From the NCBI RefSeq assembly GCF_003627755.1, contig NZ_CP032695.1, positions 62,001-126,000 of the forward strand: a stretch of 64,000 bases of DNA. Reading direction: 5' to 3'. The position numbers and the translations under genes are program-made. Each line of letters opens with the position of its first letter. Within the stretch, counting starts at the first letter, position 1. The DNA is from Rhizobium jaguaris. GTDB lineage: Bacteria > Pseudomonadota > Alphaproteobacteria > Rhizobiales > Rhizobiaceae. Below, in pieces: positions 33,946 to 43,093 of this stretch. The notes below the pieces were generated by a model. It did no database searches, was not told where the DNA came from, and saw nothing but the letters and a program-made list of their open reading frames with translations.

Positions 33946-34533
33946 TCAATGCCACCGAAACGATTCCGACATCAATTTCCATTGATCGGCATTATCCGCG
34001 CCGAGTGGAGCGTAAAGCTCCAACGCAACCAGCTTGCCGTTCTTGAAGAAAAGAAAGCGCTGGTTTTCGAGGCGAATCCGCTTATTCGTCACGGCATTGG
34101 GTTCAGAATTCGAGGCATAGTTGATACGGATGGCGTTGCCTGCTGGTAGTTTTACGGCTTTGACGCTACCAATACTGACGGCTCCCGCTTCCTTCTCCAG
34201 TCCCGGAATATAATCCTTCCGAACCCCCTCTACAGTCGGCGCACCGGCCATGTCGGACTGGTTGACGACGATCCCGTCGAGCTTGTCGGTGAAACTTACG
34301 CCATTCGCCAGGTCGGTGCGCGCCCAGCCCTCTGGCACTTTTAGAGAAAAGCCCAGCCTTGAGACGTAGTCGATGAAAACCTGATTGTCCGGTATGTCTC
34401 CGGGAGGATTTTTCTCCGCTGCAGCCGGTGCCTCAGCGGCAAGCGCGCCCTGAAAACTTGCCGGCGATAGCGTCGGCAACAATAAGAGCGCAGCCGATGC
34501 GAGAGCGGCCTTGCACAATTCCATTGAGGGCAT
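33946..34533 (-). CDS. Exported protein of unknown function, first gene of the exporter operon
   Basis: 195 residues from ATG 34533 (GGGAGGAG nine bases upstream); longer frames to 34596 exist. Signal peptide ends near GALAAEAPAAA. The mature part contains YVSRLGFSLKVPEGWART, INYASNSEPNAVTNKRIRLENQRFLFFKNGKLVALELYAPLGADN, typical of small periplasmic beta proteins (PsbP/LpqN-like feel). It could be a substrate-binding partner of the exporter. Family not recognised. Confidence 0.65.
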   Translation of the reverse strand: MPSMELCKAALASAALLLLPTLSPASFQGALAAEAPAAAEKNPPGDIPDNQVFIDYVSRLGFSLKVPEGWARTDLANGVSFTDKLDGIVVNQSDMAGAPTVEGVRKDYIPGLEKEAGAVSIGSVKAVKLPAGNAIRINYASNSEPNAVTNKRIRLENQRFLFFKNGKLVALELYAPLGADNADQWKLMSESFRWH

Positions 34534-34584
34534 GAGATAGCTCCTCCCGGCACGTGTTCGCCAATGGAATAAGTATGACATGGC

Positions 34585-34627
34585 AAGCTTACACATGCCT
34601 CGCTGAGGTCTTACGCTTTTGTAAGCT
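34585..34627. promoter_or_regulatory. Paired TGTAAGCT sites in the divergent promoter of the exporter operon and two-component system
   Basis: TTACGCTTTTGTAAGCT at 34611-34627 (plus strand) and a TGTAAGCTT half-site on the minus strand at 34593-34585. A near copy, TTACGGAATTGTAAGCT, lies before the glycosyltransferase gene. The inner TTAC-N6-GTAA is a palindrome. Probably a regulator operator. Confidence 0.45.
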
Positions 34628-34760
34628 CACAGGCCAGGACAAGCGAGCAGGCAATGCGCCCGTTGCGGTTCCTGTTCCGATTGACTGTAGGAATGAGGAG
34701 GCCGAGGCCGAATGGCCTTACCGACGACCGCACTAAGCTATTGGACCGCGGCGGCGTGCC

Positions 34761-34775
34761 CTAAGTTGCCCTTAA
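34761..34775 (+). promoter_or_regulatory. PmrA/QseB-like direct repeat before the response regulator
   Basis: CTAAGTTGCCCTTAA, i.e. two CTWAR-type half-sites ten bases apart, 43 nt before the regulator start. This spacing is typical of OmpR-class direct repeats and suggests autoregulation. Confidence 0.4.
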
Positions 34776-34817
34776 TTATTCGATCATATCGGAAGGCAAA
34801 GGTTCGGCGGGAAAAGA

Positions 34818-35477
34818 ATGCGCATTCTTCTTGTTGAAGACGATCCGATGGTTGGCCGCAGCCTCAGCCAGGCGCTGGCTGACGCCGGCATGAGTGTGGA
34901 TTGGGTCGCCGACGGCCGTGCTGGCGAGGAGGCGTTGTTGGCCGGCGGCCATGCGGTCGCCCTTTTGGATCTTGGTCTGCCCGATTCCGACGGTATCCAA
35001 GTTTTGGAGAACGTCCGCCGCCACGGCATAAGCACACCAATCGTCGTGATCACAGCGCGCGACGATCTCGATACCCGTGTCAGGGGACTGGACTCGGGCG
35101 GTGACGATTTCGTGGTGAAACCTTTTGAAGTGCCGGAAATTCTTGCGCGTATCCGGGCCGTCCTGCGCCGTCACGCCGGCCACGCGACGTCCCGCATCGG
35201 TACATCGGAGATTGTGCTCGACCTCGCCTCGCACGAGCTGAGTTATCGTGGACAGACCGAAATGCTGCCAGCGCGCGAGTTTGCGCTGATGCGGGCGCTC
35301 GCGGAGCGTCCCGGAACGATCCTGTCGCGGTCGCAGATCGAAGATCGCGTGTACGGTTGGGGCGAAGAGGTTGAGAGCAATGCTGTCGACGTCCTGATTC
35401 ACTATATCCGGCGTCGTTTCGGCAAGGACGTTATCCGCAATGTTCGCGGTGCCGGCTGGCTGGTGCTGAAATCTTGA
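34818..35477 (+). CDS. OmpR-family response regulator (QseB/PmrA-like)
   Basis: 219 residues. Receiver with VEDDPMVG, Asp51 (VALLDLGLPDSDG) and Lys in GDDFVVKPF; winged helix with LPAREFALMRALAERPG and SNAVDVLIHYIRRRFGKDVI. First gene of an operon with the kinase, divergent from the exporter operon. Probably controls the envelope genes on both sides. Confidence 0.93.
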   Translation: MRILLVEDDPMVGRSLSQALADAGMSVDWVADGRAGEEALLAGGHAVALLDLGLPDSDGIQVLENVRRHGISTPIVVITARDDLDTRVRGLDSGGDDFVVKPFEVPEILARIRAVLRRHAGHATSRIGTSEIVLDLASHELSYRGQTEMLPAREFALMRALAERPGTILSRSQIEDRVYGWGEEVESNAVDVLIHYIRRRFGKDVIRNVRGAGWLVLKS

Positions 35478-36814
35478 CGTCGCTTCGCTGGGCCACGACC
35501 CTGATATTGGCGGCAGTTTTTTCCGTCCTGGCGGTGTTCGGCGGCGCCGCCTCCTATATCGTCGCACGCAAGGAAAGCAACGAATTCCTGGACCTGCAGC
35601 AGCGCCAGATCGCTCGCTATGTTGGCGATCTCACTTTCGTCGCACCCGGCGACGTGGCTTTGCCTCCCCACGATACAGAGGACGACTATGTCGTCGAGGT
35701 GAGCTACACGGACGGCCGGGCACCGCGCAGCTCCAATGAAGCAATTGTCATTCCCGATCAGCCGGCTACGGGATTTTCGGAGTTCGACAATGCTATCGGC
35801 CACTGGCGCGTATTTTCACTCGTAACGCCGGAGCGAACTGTGCAGGTGGCTCAGCAGACGTTTGTCAGGAAGGAGATAGCGGCCGATGCGGCCATTCGTG
35901 CGATCCTGCCCTTCGTTCTGGCCATCCCGGTTTCATGGCTGGTCGTGACACTCGTTGTCGGACGCACCTTTCGCCGACTGGAGCGACTGGCTGACGATAT
36001 CGCGCGACGCGAAGCGACGGATCAGTCGCCGATTGAAATGGCGATAATCCCTCGTGAAATCCAGCCGCTCATCATGGCCATCAATGATCTCCTGTCGCGT
36101 CTGAAACGCTCAATGGCGCGCCAAAGGGAATTTCTCTCGGACGCCGCCCACGAGCTCAGGACACCGCTTGCCGCCCTGACCATCCAGATCGGCAATATCC
36201 GGCAGGCGGAAAACAATTCCGAGCTTGATGCGCGATTGGCCGAATTGCAGGCCGGCGCCAGACGCGCGTCCGCGCTCGCATCGCAGCTCCTGCGGATGGC
36301 GCGCTATGAAAGCATGGACGGGCCGACGGAACATGAAACGATCCGCCTGGACGAATTGACCAAGGATGTCGTGTCGGGCCTGATCCCGCTTGCGGATCAA
36401 CGGGGTGTCGATCTCGGTTTTGGCGCGATGGCGTCAGCCGAGGTCACCGGCTCGAATGCCGACCTGCGCGCCTTGCTGGAGATCCTTGTCGACAATGCCG
36501 TTCGATATACGCCGTCGGGCGGTATCGTCGATGTCGCCATCGCCGAACGTGCCGGCCGCATCGAACTTTCGGTCAGCGACACCGGTCCCGGCGTTCCAGA
36601 GGATATGTTGCCGCGGCTCACCGAGCGCTTTTTCCGGGGCCACCAATCGAATGAAGAGGGTAGCGGCCTGGGACTTGCCATCGCCCGAACGATTGCACAG
36701 CGCCACGATCTGGATCTTCTCCTGTCGAATCGCAGGGATTGTCGAGGATTCAGCGCGATCCTGTCATTTCCGCGATTGCAGGATCCTACCGGCTTCTCCG
36801 CCCAATCGGGATAG
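35474..36814 (+). CDS. Sensor histidine kinase (QseC/PmrB-like)
   Basis: 446 residues starting at a TTG whose TTGA overlaps the regulator stop. Two membrane helices (about 8-30 and 140-163) bound a periplasmic sensor of about 110 residues rich in acidic residues (PPHDTEDDY). HAMP follows, then His226 (LSDAAHELRTPLAALTIQIG) and an HATPase with DNAVRYTPSGG, SDTGPGVPE and GSGLGLAIA. Acidic periplasmic loops are common in sensors of cations or antimicrobial peptides. Confidence 0.9.
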   Translation: MTSLRWATTLILAAVFSVLAVFGGAASYIVARKESNEFLDLQQRQIARYVGDLTFVAPGDVALPPHDTEDDYVVEVSYTDGRAPRSSNEAIVIPDQPATGFSEFDNAIGHWRVFSLVTPERTVQVAQQTFVRKEIAADAAIRAILPFVLAIPVSWLVVTLVVGRTFRRLERLADDIARREATDQSPIEMAIIPREIQPLIMAINDLLSRLKRSMARQREFLSDAAHELRTPLAALTIQIGNIRQAENNSELDARLAELQAGARRASALASQLLRMARYESMDGPTEHETIRLDELTKDVVSGLIPLADQRGVDLGFGAMASAEVTGSNADLRALLEILVDNAVRYTPSGGIVDVAIAERAGRIELSVSDTGPGVPEDMLPRLTERFFRGHQSNEEGSGLGLAIARTIAQRHDLDLLLSNRRDCRGFSAILSFPRLQDPTGFSAQSG

Positions 36815-36882
36815 ATCCGGGCCAGATAGCTTCGGGATTGCCGGAATATCGCGGCATCCAACCCTCGATACGGGGCCGGCAG

Positions 36883-37521
36883 TCACGGATCGCCAAGCGC
36901 CGCCTTCGCCCGTTTCTCCAACTCCTTTTCGTGACGGCGGAAGAACACCATCCCAGCAAAGACGAATCCGATCGCAACCACGAAAAGCAGCAAGCCGATA
37001 GGCCCCTTCACATGTTGAACCTGTTTGCCGAACAGATAGGCCGCGCCGGCGAAGACGGTTGCCCAACACACGCCACCGCAAGCATTCATCAACAGAAAAT
37101 ACCACCAGCGCATGCGGTTTGCCCCTGCAAGAAGAGCGGCGAAAGTACGGAGTAGCGCAACAAATCGTCCGAAAAAGACGATCTTACCGCCGTGTCTCAT
37201 GAAGAAATATTGGCCGACTTTGAGCCTGTCACTGCCGATACGAAAACGTTCGCCGTAGCGTACCAACAAGGGAAGGCCAATCAACCGGCCAAGCAGATAG
37301 CCGATATTGTCGCCGACAATAGCGGCCATGCTTGCGGTCGCCACGACGGCCTGCAGACTGATCAGATGCGTCGAACCGGCATAGAGCGCCGTTGTCACCA
37401 ACGCGGTCTCCCCCGGAAGCGGCACGCCCATGCTTTCCGCCATGACCAGTGCGAACAGAACCCAAAGGCCATAGGCCTGGATCAGGTCGTGGATGTGTGC
37501 TGGGGAAACAATATCAAACAA
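36883..37521 (-). CDS. DedA-family membrane protein
   Basis: 212 residues if started at the TTG at 37521 (AGGAAA upstream, 7 nt after the PAP2 stop); the open frame runs to 37593 without a better start. DedA/VTT-domain marks are MGVPLPGETALVTTALYAG, IVGDNIGYLLGRLIG and the conserved FGRFVALLRTFAALLAGANRM. DedA proteins recycle undecaprenyl phosphate or flip lipids and affect polymyxin tolerance. In operon with the PAP2 phosphatase. Confidence 0.88.
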   Translation of the reverse strand: MFDIVSPAHIHDLIQAYGLWVLFALVMAESMGVPLPGETALVTTALYAGSTHLISLQAVVATASMAAIVGDNIGYLLGRLIGLPLLVRYGERFRIGSDRLKVGQYFFMRHGGKIVFFGRFVALLRTFAALLAGANRMRWWYFLLMNACGGVCWATVFAGAAYLFGKQVQHVKGPIGLLLFVVAIGFVFAGMVFFRRHEKELEKRAKAALGDP

Positions 37522-37528
37522 GCGTTTC

Positions 37529-38077
37529 CTACAATATTCCGGTGATGAAGCGATCGATCCTCGTATCTTCGCGATATATTGCCCGAACCGCAATGACCGC
37601 GATCAAGGCCGTCACTGCGCCGCCCACAACATCGCTGACGTAGTGCGTTCCAACATAGACTCGCGAAAGGGTCACGATCAGAGCCGCCGCGAGGAAGATA
37701 TATCCGCGGCGCATACCGTAAAGTAGGAAGGTCAGCGCGATTGCGAAACTGGCGGTCGCATGATCGGACGGAAACGAGAAATCGGCGCTCCTAGAGATCA
37801 GGAGATGAGTAAGGCCGTTGTCGTAGGGACGCATTCGATGAACGAACAGCAGCACGATCTGGTTGACGGCAAGGCCCAAGAGAAAAGCCATTCCCGTCGC
37901 CACAAGAACGTGGCGCGTATGCCTCTTGTCAACCTGCAGCCACCACTGGCCGGCAACTCCCAGTATCATCAAGGGCACGCCGATGGCCGAAACCCAAATC
38001 ATCGCCGCATCCAGCACCGCGCTTTTGCCCGACCAGGCATTGATCCATTGTGTTGCGGCAATATCGAAATCATACAT
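37529..38077 (-). CDS. PAP2-family phosphatase (undecaprenyl-diphosphatase / lipid A phosphatase-like)
   Basis: 182 residues, about six membrane helices. The three phosphatase motifs are present: HRMRPYD (K/R-x6-RP type), FPSDHATASF and SRVYVGTHYVSDVVGG. It probably removes phosphate from undecaprenyl diphosphate or from lipid A at the periplasmic face. Together with DedA and the ArnT-like enzyme this is a lipid-carrier and envelope-modification set. Confidence 0.88.
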   Translation of the reverse strand: MYDFDIAATQWINAWSGKSAVLDAAMIWVSAIGVPLMILGVAGQWWLQVDKRHTRHVLVATGMAFLLGLAVNQIVLLFVHRMRPYDNGLTHLLISRSADFSFPSDHATASFAIALTFLLYGMRRGYIFLAAALIVTLSRVYVGTHYVSDVVGGAVTALIAVIAVRAIYREDTRIDRFITGIL

Positions 38078-38179
38078 AGAAAAGGTCCTGTACCAACGAT
38101 CATGGCGAAACGGACACCGCCATCGCTGGCGATGGTCCGATGTGAGTCAGACGTCTCGGCCCGGAAATAAACTGCTAAA

Positions 38180-38196
38180 ATTAGGACGGAATTAGG
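38180..38196 (-). promoter_or_regulatory. Direct repeat before the PAP2-dedA operon
   Basis: CCTAATTCCGTCCTAAT on the minus strand, two exact CCTAAT half-sites with an 11-bp period, about 103 nt before the PAP2 start. It resembles the YTTAAT-N5-YTTAAT box of PmrA-type regulators. It lies between the glycosyltransferase stop (38220) and PAP2. Confidence 0.45.
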
Positions 38197-38219
38197 CCGC
38201 CAAAGGCGGTGGCCTGCGG

Positions 38220-39827
38220 TCAAAAGGTGCATCCCTTGCTGAAGATGTCCTGTGGAGCTTGGTTGATTTTGAAGATCGTGTATCGCTCCAGCACGCGTTT
38301 GCCCGCCCGACGCGCAACTTCGCCGACAGGCTCCATCTGAGGCAGGCATTTTTGCAGCCTCGGAAGCATCCAGGTGGCTTTTGGAATGACCAGCAGGGCC
38401 GGTTGTCCAACGAGTTGCGGATCGACCATTTCGAAGGAATAGCGTTCCCGGCTGACGATTTCCTGCACATGCTGAGGATCACCGGCATAGAAGGCGAGCT
38501 CGCCCGTGACGCCATAGTCGATCGTTCCGATCCAACGTGCATCATGGAGCGGCCTGTAGCGTGCGATGTCCTGCGACAACTCTTTCCAACCGATAAGCTT
38601 ATCCGCCGGCGATGGAAAGGACGCCTGCTGTCCGAGAGGCGAAGCGAAATAGAAAAGAGAAGCAACGATCAGACAGATACCGACAGGCGCGGCCAATTTC
38701 GTCATGCGGCTCAGGTGACGTGAACCGGCAGAACGCCGCGCACCTTCGGCGGCCATAATAGCCATGGCCGGGTAGACTGGCACCAGCCAGTTGCCCTGGA
38801 CGCGGCTATGAAGCGAGTGAAGCAACATATAGATGAGCAGCGGAGCTGAAAGCGCAAACAGAAATGCGGCCGACGAGAAGTCGCCGGCGCGCCGTTGTTT
38901 CCAAGCTATCCCGACGGCGATGGCGGCGAAGATCGCAATTGCCGGATTGGCAAGCCCGAATTGCCCTGCCAGGAACTCCAGCGTATGCCACGAAGACGGT
39001 TGCCCACTATCGATGCGGCCGAACTGTTTAGTAAACGACACCCAGTGATGTTCGAAATTCCAGAAGATAGTGGGCGAGAAGACGACAAGAGCGATCGCGC
39101 CCCCAACGAACATGTAAGGGCCAAACAGGCGTTTGCGCGCTTCGGAATCGAGGATCATCCAGAAGACGATGCCAAGGCCGAGAAACAGATTGGTATATTT
39201 GGACAGGCAACCGAGACCGGCGAGCAAGCCGACGAGCAACCAAATGCGCCTGTCCCCGCTGCGGCGCAGCCACGCCAGGGCCCATACCGCTAAGGTCCAG
39301 AATAGCATCGACGGCGCATCAGGCGTGGCAAACAGCGCTGCAAAACCAATCAGCGGCATCGCATTTAGCCACACACCCGCTCTTACGGCGAGCCGCCGAT
39401 CGCGATAAAGCTCCCATGAAAGAGCGACGGTGACCGCCGAAACGACCAATACTGACAGGATGGGAAAAAGGCGAATGCCGAGAGGGCTGTCGCCCAGAAG
39501 CCGTGTCGAGAGCCAAATCCACCAGGCGATCATTGGCGCATGGTCGTAGTAGCCAGCCGACGGCACCCGGGACCAAAGCCAATAGTAGGCCTCGTCAGGG
39601 TGAAGGCCGATCTGAGCGAATATGGCAAACCTGTAGAGCGTCAACGCCGCCGATAGCAGGATGGCAACTTTCCACGGGTTGATCGATTGCGCTTCGGCTT
39701 CAGCGCGCACTTCGGATAATCTTCGCGTTGATGACTTGGTTCCAGAGTGGGCCGCCTTCGACACGTCAGACGTATCCGGGCGGTCTATCCGCAATTGCGC
39801 GTTACCCATGAGCGGTGAGGGCCTCAT
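38220..39827 (-). CDS. ArnT-like membrane glycosyltransferase (GT-C, dolichyl-phosphate mannosyltransferase type)
   Basis: 535 residues from the tentative ATG at 39827 (ATG 39809 also possible). After a polar N-terminus of about 50 residues come 10-12 membrane helices. The first periplasmic loop has LHPDEAYYWLWSRVP, the Asp-Glu catalytic motif of GT-C enzymes, then GYYDHAPMIAWWIW. GYGCLSKYTNLFLGL-like and VQGNWLVPVYPA segments match the ArnT/RgtA group. These move a sugar from undecaprenyl phosphate to lipid A, core or O-antigen. The C-terminal soluble domain is about 130 residues. Confidence 0.85.
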   Translation of the reverse strand: MRPSPLMGNAQLRIDRPDTSDVSKAAHSGTKSSTRRLSEVRAEAEAQSINPWKVAILLSAALTLYRFAIFAQIGLHPDEAYYWLWSRVPSAGYYDHAPMIAWWIWLSTRLLGDSPLGIRLFPILSVLVVSAVTVALSWELYRDRRLAVRAGVWLNAMPLIGFAALFATPDAPSMLFWTLAVWALAWLRRSGDRRIWLLVGLLAGLGCLSKYTNLFLGLGIVFWMILDSEARKRLFGPYMFVGGAIALVVFSPTIFWNFEHHWVSFTKQFGRIDSGQPSSWHTLEFLAGQFGLANPAIAIFAAIAVGIAWKQRRAGDFSSAAFLFALSAPLLIYMLLHSLHSRVQGNWLVPVYPAMAIMAAEGARRSAGSRHLSRMTKLAAPVGICLIVASLFYFASPLGQQASFPSPADKLIGWKELSQDIARYRPLHDARWIGTIDYGVTGELAFYAGDPQHVQEIVSRERYSFEMVDPQLVGQPALLVIPKATWMLPRLQKCLPQMEPVGEVARRAGKRVLERYTIFKINQAPQDIFSKGCTF

Positions 39828-39957
39828 CGCCCGAGAGGATCTGAAGGTTGCTGCGGAACGCGGCCGCCTGGAAGGCGATTTGTCGATTTTGCATAATCCA
39901 TTCCAATCGAAGCCCGCAGGCACTATTGGTTTGAATCTTTGCGAGGTCCTGTTCGGA

Positions 39958-39974
39958 AGCTTACAATTCCGTAA
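39958..39974 (-). promoter_or_regulatory. TTACG-N3-TTGTAAGCT motif before the glycosyltransferase
   Basis: TTACGGAATTGTAAGCT on the minus strand, 131 nt before the chosen start. Identical to the site at 34611-34627 except for the three central bases. This links the glycosyltransferase to the two-component/exporter promoter. Confidence 0.45.
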
Positions 39975-40019
39975 AGCGGTTCCGGATGATGACGGCCTCG
40001 TCGAGCGCTGCGGCCGATA

Positions 40020-42140
40020 TCAGTGCGGCGCCTCCGCGGTGGCCGTCGACGCCGAGGATGGAGCCGCCTCCACTCCGGTCAGTGGAAAATGGCAGGCGAC
40101 GCTGCGGTTCGGTCCGTGCTCCGTAAGCTTCGGTGTGACCTTGGCGCAGATATCCTGTGCATAGGCGCACCGCGTGCGGAACCGGCAGCCAGACGGTGGC
40201 GCCAGGGGTGAGGGCGGCTCGCCAAGCAGCCGGATGCGCGGACGTTCGACCGGATCGCCCGGATGCGGCGGGATGGCCGACAACAATGCAGCCGAATAAG
40301 GATGCGCCGGCCGGGCGAAAATGTCGGCTGTATCGCCGATCTCGCAGAAACGGCCGAGATACATGGTCGCCACCCGGTTTGCCAGCACGCGGACCACAGA
40401 CAGGTCATGGGCGATCAGCAGGAAGGTCAGGTTCAGGTCGCGCTTCAGCTCGAACAGCAGACGGATGATCTGAGCCTGCACCGAGACGTCGAGCGCCGTC
40501 ACGGGCTCGTCGCAGATGACGAGGTCGGGCGAGGACACCAGCGCACGGGCGATGGCGATGCGTTGCGCCTGGCCGCCCGAGGTTTCTCGAGGCAGCCGCG
40601 CGCCGAATTCGCTCGCCGATAGACCGACGCGGCTCAGGATTTCGGCGATGCGCCGCCGCTTTTCCTCGGCGGCAAGACTACCTTGGGCACCAAGCGGTTC
40701 GGCGATGAGATTGGCGACGGTCCACTTCGGATCGAGCGCGCCGACCGGATCCTGAAACACCATTTGCACCAGCTTGCCGCGCTGCTTGCGCGATACCGAG
40801 CGGCCGCCAGTGAGCGCCCGGCCGGCGATGCTGATACGTCCGGATTTCGGTCCGGGCGCATCCATGATCGCGCGTGCCAGTGTGGACTTGCCCGATCCCG
40901 TTTCGCCGACGATCGCCAGCGTCTCGCCGCGGGCGATGTCGAACGACACGTGATCGACGGCCGATACCGTTCCCTTGCCGAACAACCCGCGCCGGACCGA
41001 GAATTCCCGGACGATGTCGTCGCAGATCAGCAGCGGCTCGCGCTTATCGGCGGATGCCGGCTTCGTGTTGTCGATGACGACGCTCCGGCGCGTCGCCTTT
41101 TCCGCAGGTCCAGGAAAGAAGCAAAGGGCGTCGTGATGGTCTCCGACCGCCGCAAGCGGCGGCGTCCGTTCGCGGCAGATGTCCTGCACGCGTGGGCAGA
41201 TCGGCGCATAGGCGCATGCGACTTGGATTGCGCGCAGGCGATAGGGCAGGGTCGGCATCGGCTCGGGAACCTCGCCGCTGAAGCCCGGCATGGCGCGCAG
41301 CAGCGCCTGGGTATAGGGCATGGCGGCGTTGTGGAACAGGCCGTTCGACGGCAGCTTTTCCACCAGCCGGCCTTGGTACATGACCATGACATTGTCGACG
41401 CGTGAGGCTGCCAGCAACAGATCGTGGGTGATCAGCACCATGGCGACGCCGAGTTGTTCGCGCAGGTTCTGCAGGAGATCCATGATCAGCGCCTGCGTCG
41501 TCACGTCGAGGCCGGAGGTCGGCTCGTCGCAGAAGATGATCTTCGGTGCGCAGGCAATGGCGACGGCGATTACGACGCGCTGGCGCATGCCGCCGGAAAG
41601 CTGGTGCGGATAGGCGTGGAAGCGCTCTTGCGGGTCGGCGATGCCGACGGCCCGCAGCAGTTCCAGCGCGCGCGCCTCCGCCTCCTTCCGGCTGTAGCGC
41701 TGCGCGCGGCCCTTGACCCGGTACATGGCCTCGGCGATCTGCGCGCCGACGCGCATGGAGGGGTTCAGCGCCCGCGTCGGATCCTGGAAGACCAGGGAAG
41801 CAACGCTCGATATGTATTTGCGCCGCTGCCGGTGCGGCATGGTCAGCAATTCCTGGCCGTCCAGCTTGATCGAACCCTCGATCGTGAACCGCCGGTCGTC
41901 GAGCAGGTCCAGCACCGCGCGCGTACTGACCGACTTGCCGGCGCCGGATTCGCCGACAATGGCAAGCGCTTCGCCGTGTTCGACCGTGTAGCTGACATCG
42001 TCGAGCACGGTGACATCGCCGGGCAGCCGCTTCAGGCGCACGTTGAGGTTCTTGATGTCAAGGATCGGACCGCGGTTGCCGTTGGAGGACGGCATCGGCG
42101 CCAGATCGGCGAGGGTCTTTTGCGGAGCTGCAGTTTTCAT
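40020..42140 (-). CDS. Fused dipeptide/oligopeptide ABC transporter ATPase (DppD-DppF type)
   Basis: 706 residues with two complete ATPase domains. The first (about 25-330) has GESGAGKSVS, LSGGMRQRVVIA and FCDEPTSGLD, and ends with the oligopeptide-ATPase cysteine region (CAYAPICPRVQDICRE). The second (about 370-690) has GETGSGKST, TSGGQAQRIAIA and ICDEPVTALD, and ends with CRFRTRCAYAQDICAK. These C-terminal cysteine motifs can hold an iron-sulfur cluster. Powers uptake by DppB/DppC; its ATG overlaps the dppC stop. Confidence 0.93.
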   Translation of the reverse strand: MKTAAPQKTLADLAPMPSSNGNRGPILDIKNLNVRLKRLPGDVTVLDDVSYTVEHGEALAIVGESGAGKSVSTRAVLDLLDDRRFTIEGSIKLDGQELLTMPHRQRRKYISSVASLVFQDPTRALNPSMRVGAQIAEAMYRVKGRAQRYSRKEAEARALELLRAVGIADPQERFHAYPHQLSGGMRQRVVIAVAIACAPKIIFCDEPTSGLDVTTQALIMDLLQNLREQLGVAMVLITHDLLLAASRVDNVMVMYQGRLVEKLPSNGLFHNAAMPYTQALLRAMPGFSGEVPEPMPTLPYRLRAIQVACAYAPICPRVQDICRERTPPLAAVGDHHDALCFFPGPAEKATRRSVVIDNTKPASADKREPLLICDDIVREFSVRRGLFGKGTVSAVDHVSFDIARGETLAIVGETGSGKSTLARAIMDAPGPKSGRISIAGRALTGGRSVSRKQRGKLVQMVFQDPVGALDPKWTVANLIAEPLGAQGSLAAEEKRRRIAEILSRVGLSASEFGARLPRETSGGQAQRIAIARALVSSPDLVICDEPVTALDVSVQAQIIRLLFELKRDLNLTFLLIAHDLSVVRVLANRVATMYLGRFCEIGDTADIFARPAHPYSAALLSAIPPHPGDPVERPRIRLLGEPPSPLAPPSGCRFRTRCAYAQDICAKVTPKLTEHGPNRSVACHFPLTGVEAAPSSASTATAEAPH

Positions 42141-43093
42141 CGGTCGATAGCCAGTCGCCGGCGGAAGCCGTCGGAAAGAAGGGTGATGGCGAGCACCGTG
42201 ACGAACAGCGCTGTCGCCGGGATGTAGATGAGCGTCGGATCCCGCGCGAGATAGGGCTGGGCGTCGGCGATGAGGTTGCCCCAGCTCGGGTCGGGAATGC
42301 GGATGCCGAGGCCGAGATAGCTGAGGCCTGCCTCCACCACCATGGCGCTGCCGATGTTGAAGACGGCGAGCGAGATCAGCGGCGGGATGATGTTCGGGAT
42401 CACATGCTGGAAGACGATCTTGACCTCCGGCATGCCCGAGGACCGTGCGGCAACGATATAATCGAAATTGCGCACCCGGATGGTCTGGCCGCGCGCCAGC
42501 CGGCCAAAGCCGGAAACGGTGAACAGCGCGATGGCGATCATCGTGTGGAAGACCGACGGCCCCAGATAGGCAGCGATTGCCAGTGCGATGATCAGCGACG
42601 GGAAGGCATAGAGCGCGTCGAAGATGCGCATGATGGCGGCTTCGAAGATACCGCCGAAGACGCCGGCGATCGCGCCGAGCGTCATGCCGACTAAAAAGCC
42701 CATGCCGGTCGCGACGATGCCGACGAGGATCGAAACCTGCCCGCCATGCAGCAGCCGGGACAGCAGGTCGTTGCCGAGATTGTTGGTGCCGAGCGGATGG
42801 CCTGGCGTGCCGATCGGAAGCAGGCCCTGCCGCAGGCTGCCCACGTTTGGATCGTAAAGGTTGAAAAGGGTCGGGCCGAGGAAGCAGGCGACCACAATGA
42901 ACAGCAGGATGGCTGCCGGTGCGGCGACGCCCGGATCACGGAAGGCCCTCGCCAGGCGTCGGAATTTTCGCGCCCATTGGGCGCGGCTGCCGGTGGCGAC
43001 CCATTCCCGGTCGGCCTCCGACAGGGCGATGCGGTTGGGTACAGATGCTGTCAGAGACGGCTTGCCAGCGGAGATGTCAGCTGTTGAGGGCAT
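42137..43093 (-). CDS. Peptide-type ABC transporter permease (DppC-like)
   Basis: 318 residues from ATG 43093, overlapping the DppB gene by 17 nt. The N-terminal cytoplasmic segment and first helix (about 70) are followed by five helices. The EAA-type coupling motif is in AARSSGMPEVKIVFQHVIPN, and GANNLGNDLLSRLLHGG-like sequence follows the first periplasmic loop. Usual dppC layout. Confidence 0.92.
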   Translation of the reverse strand: MPSTADISAGKPSLTASVPNRIALSEADREWVATGSRAQWARKFRRLARAFRDPGVAAPAAILLFIVVACFLGPTLFNLYDPNVGSLRQGLLPIGTPGHPLGTNNLGNDLLSRLLHGGQVSILVGIVATGMGFLVGMTLGAIAGVFGGIFEAAIMRIFDALYAFPSLIIALAIAAYLGPSVFHTMIAIALFTVSGFGRLARGQTIRVRNFDYIVAARSSGMPEVKIVFQHVIPNIIPPLISLAVFNIGSAMVVEAGLSYLGLGIRIPDPSWGNLIADAQPYLARDPTLIYIPATALFVTVLAITLLSDGFRRRLAIDR

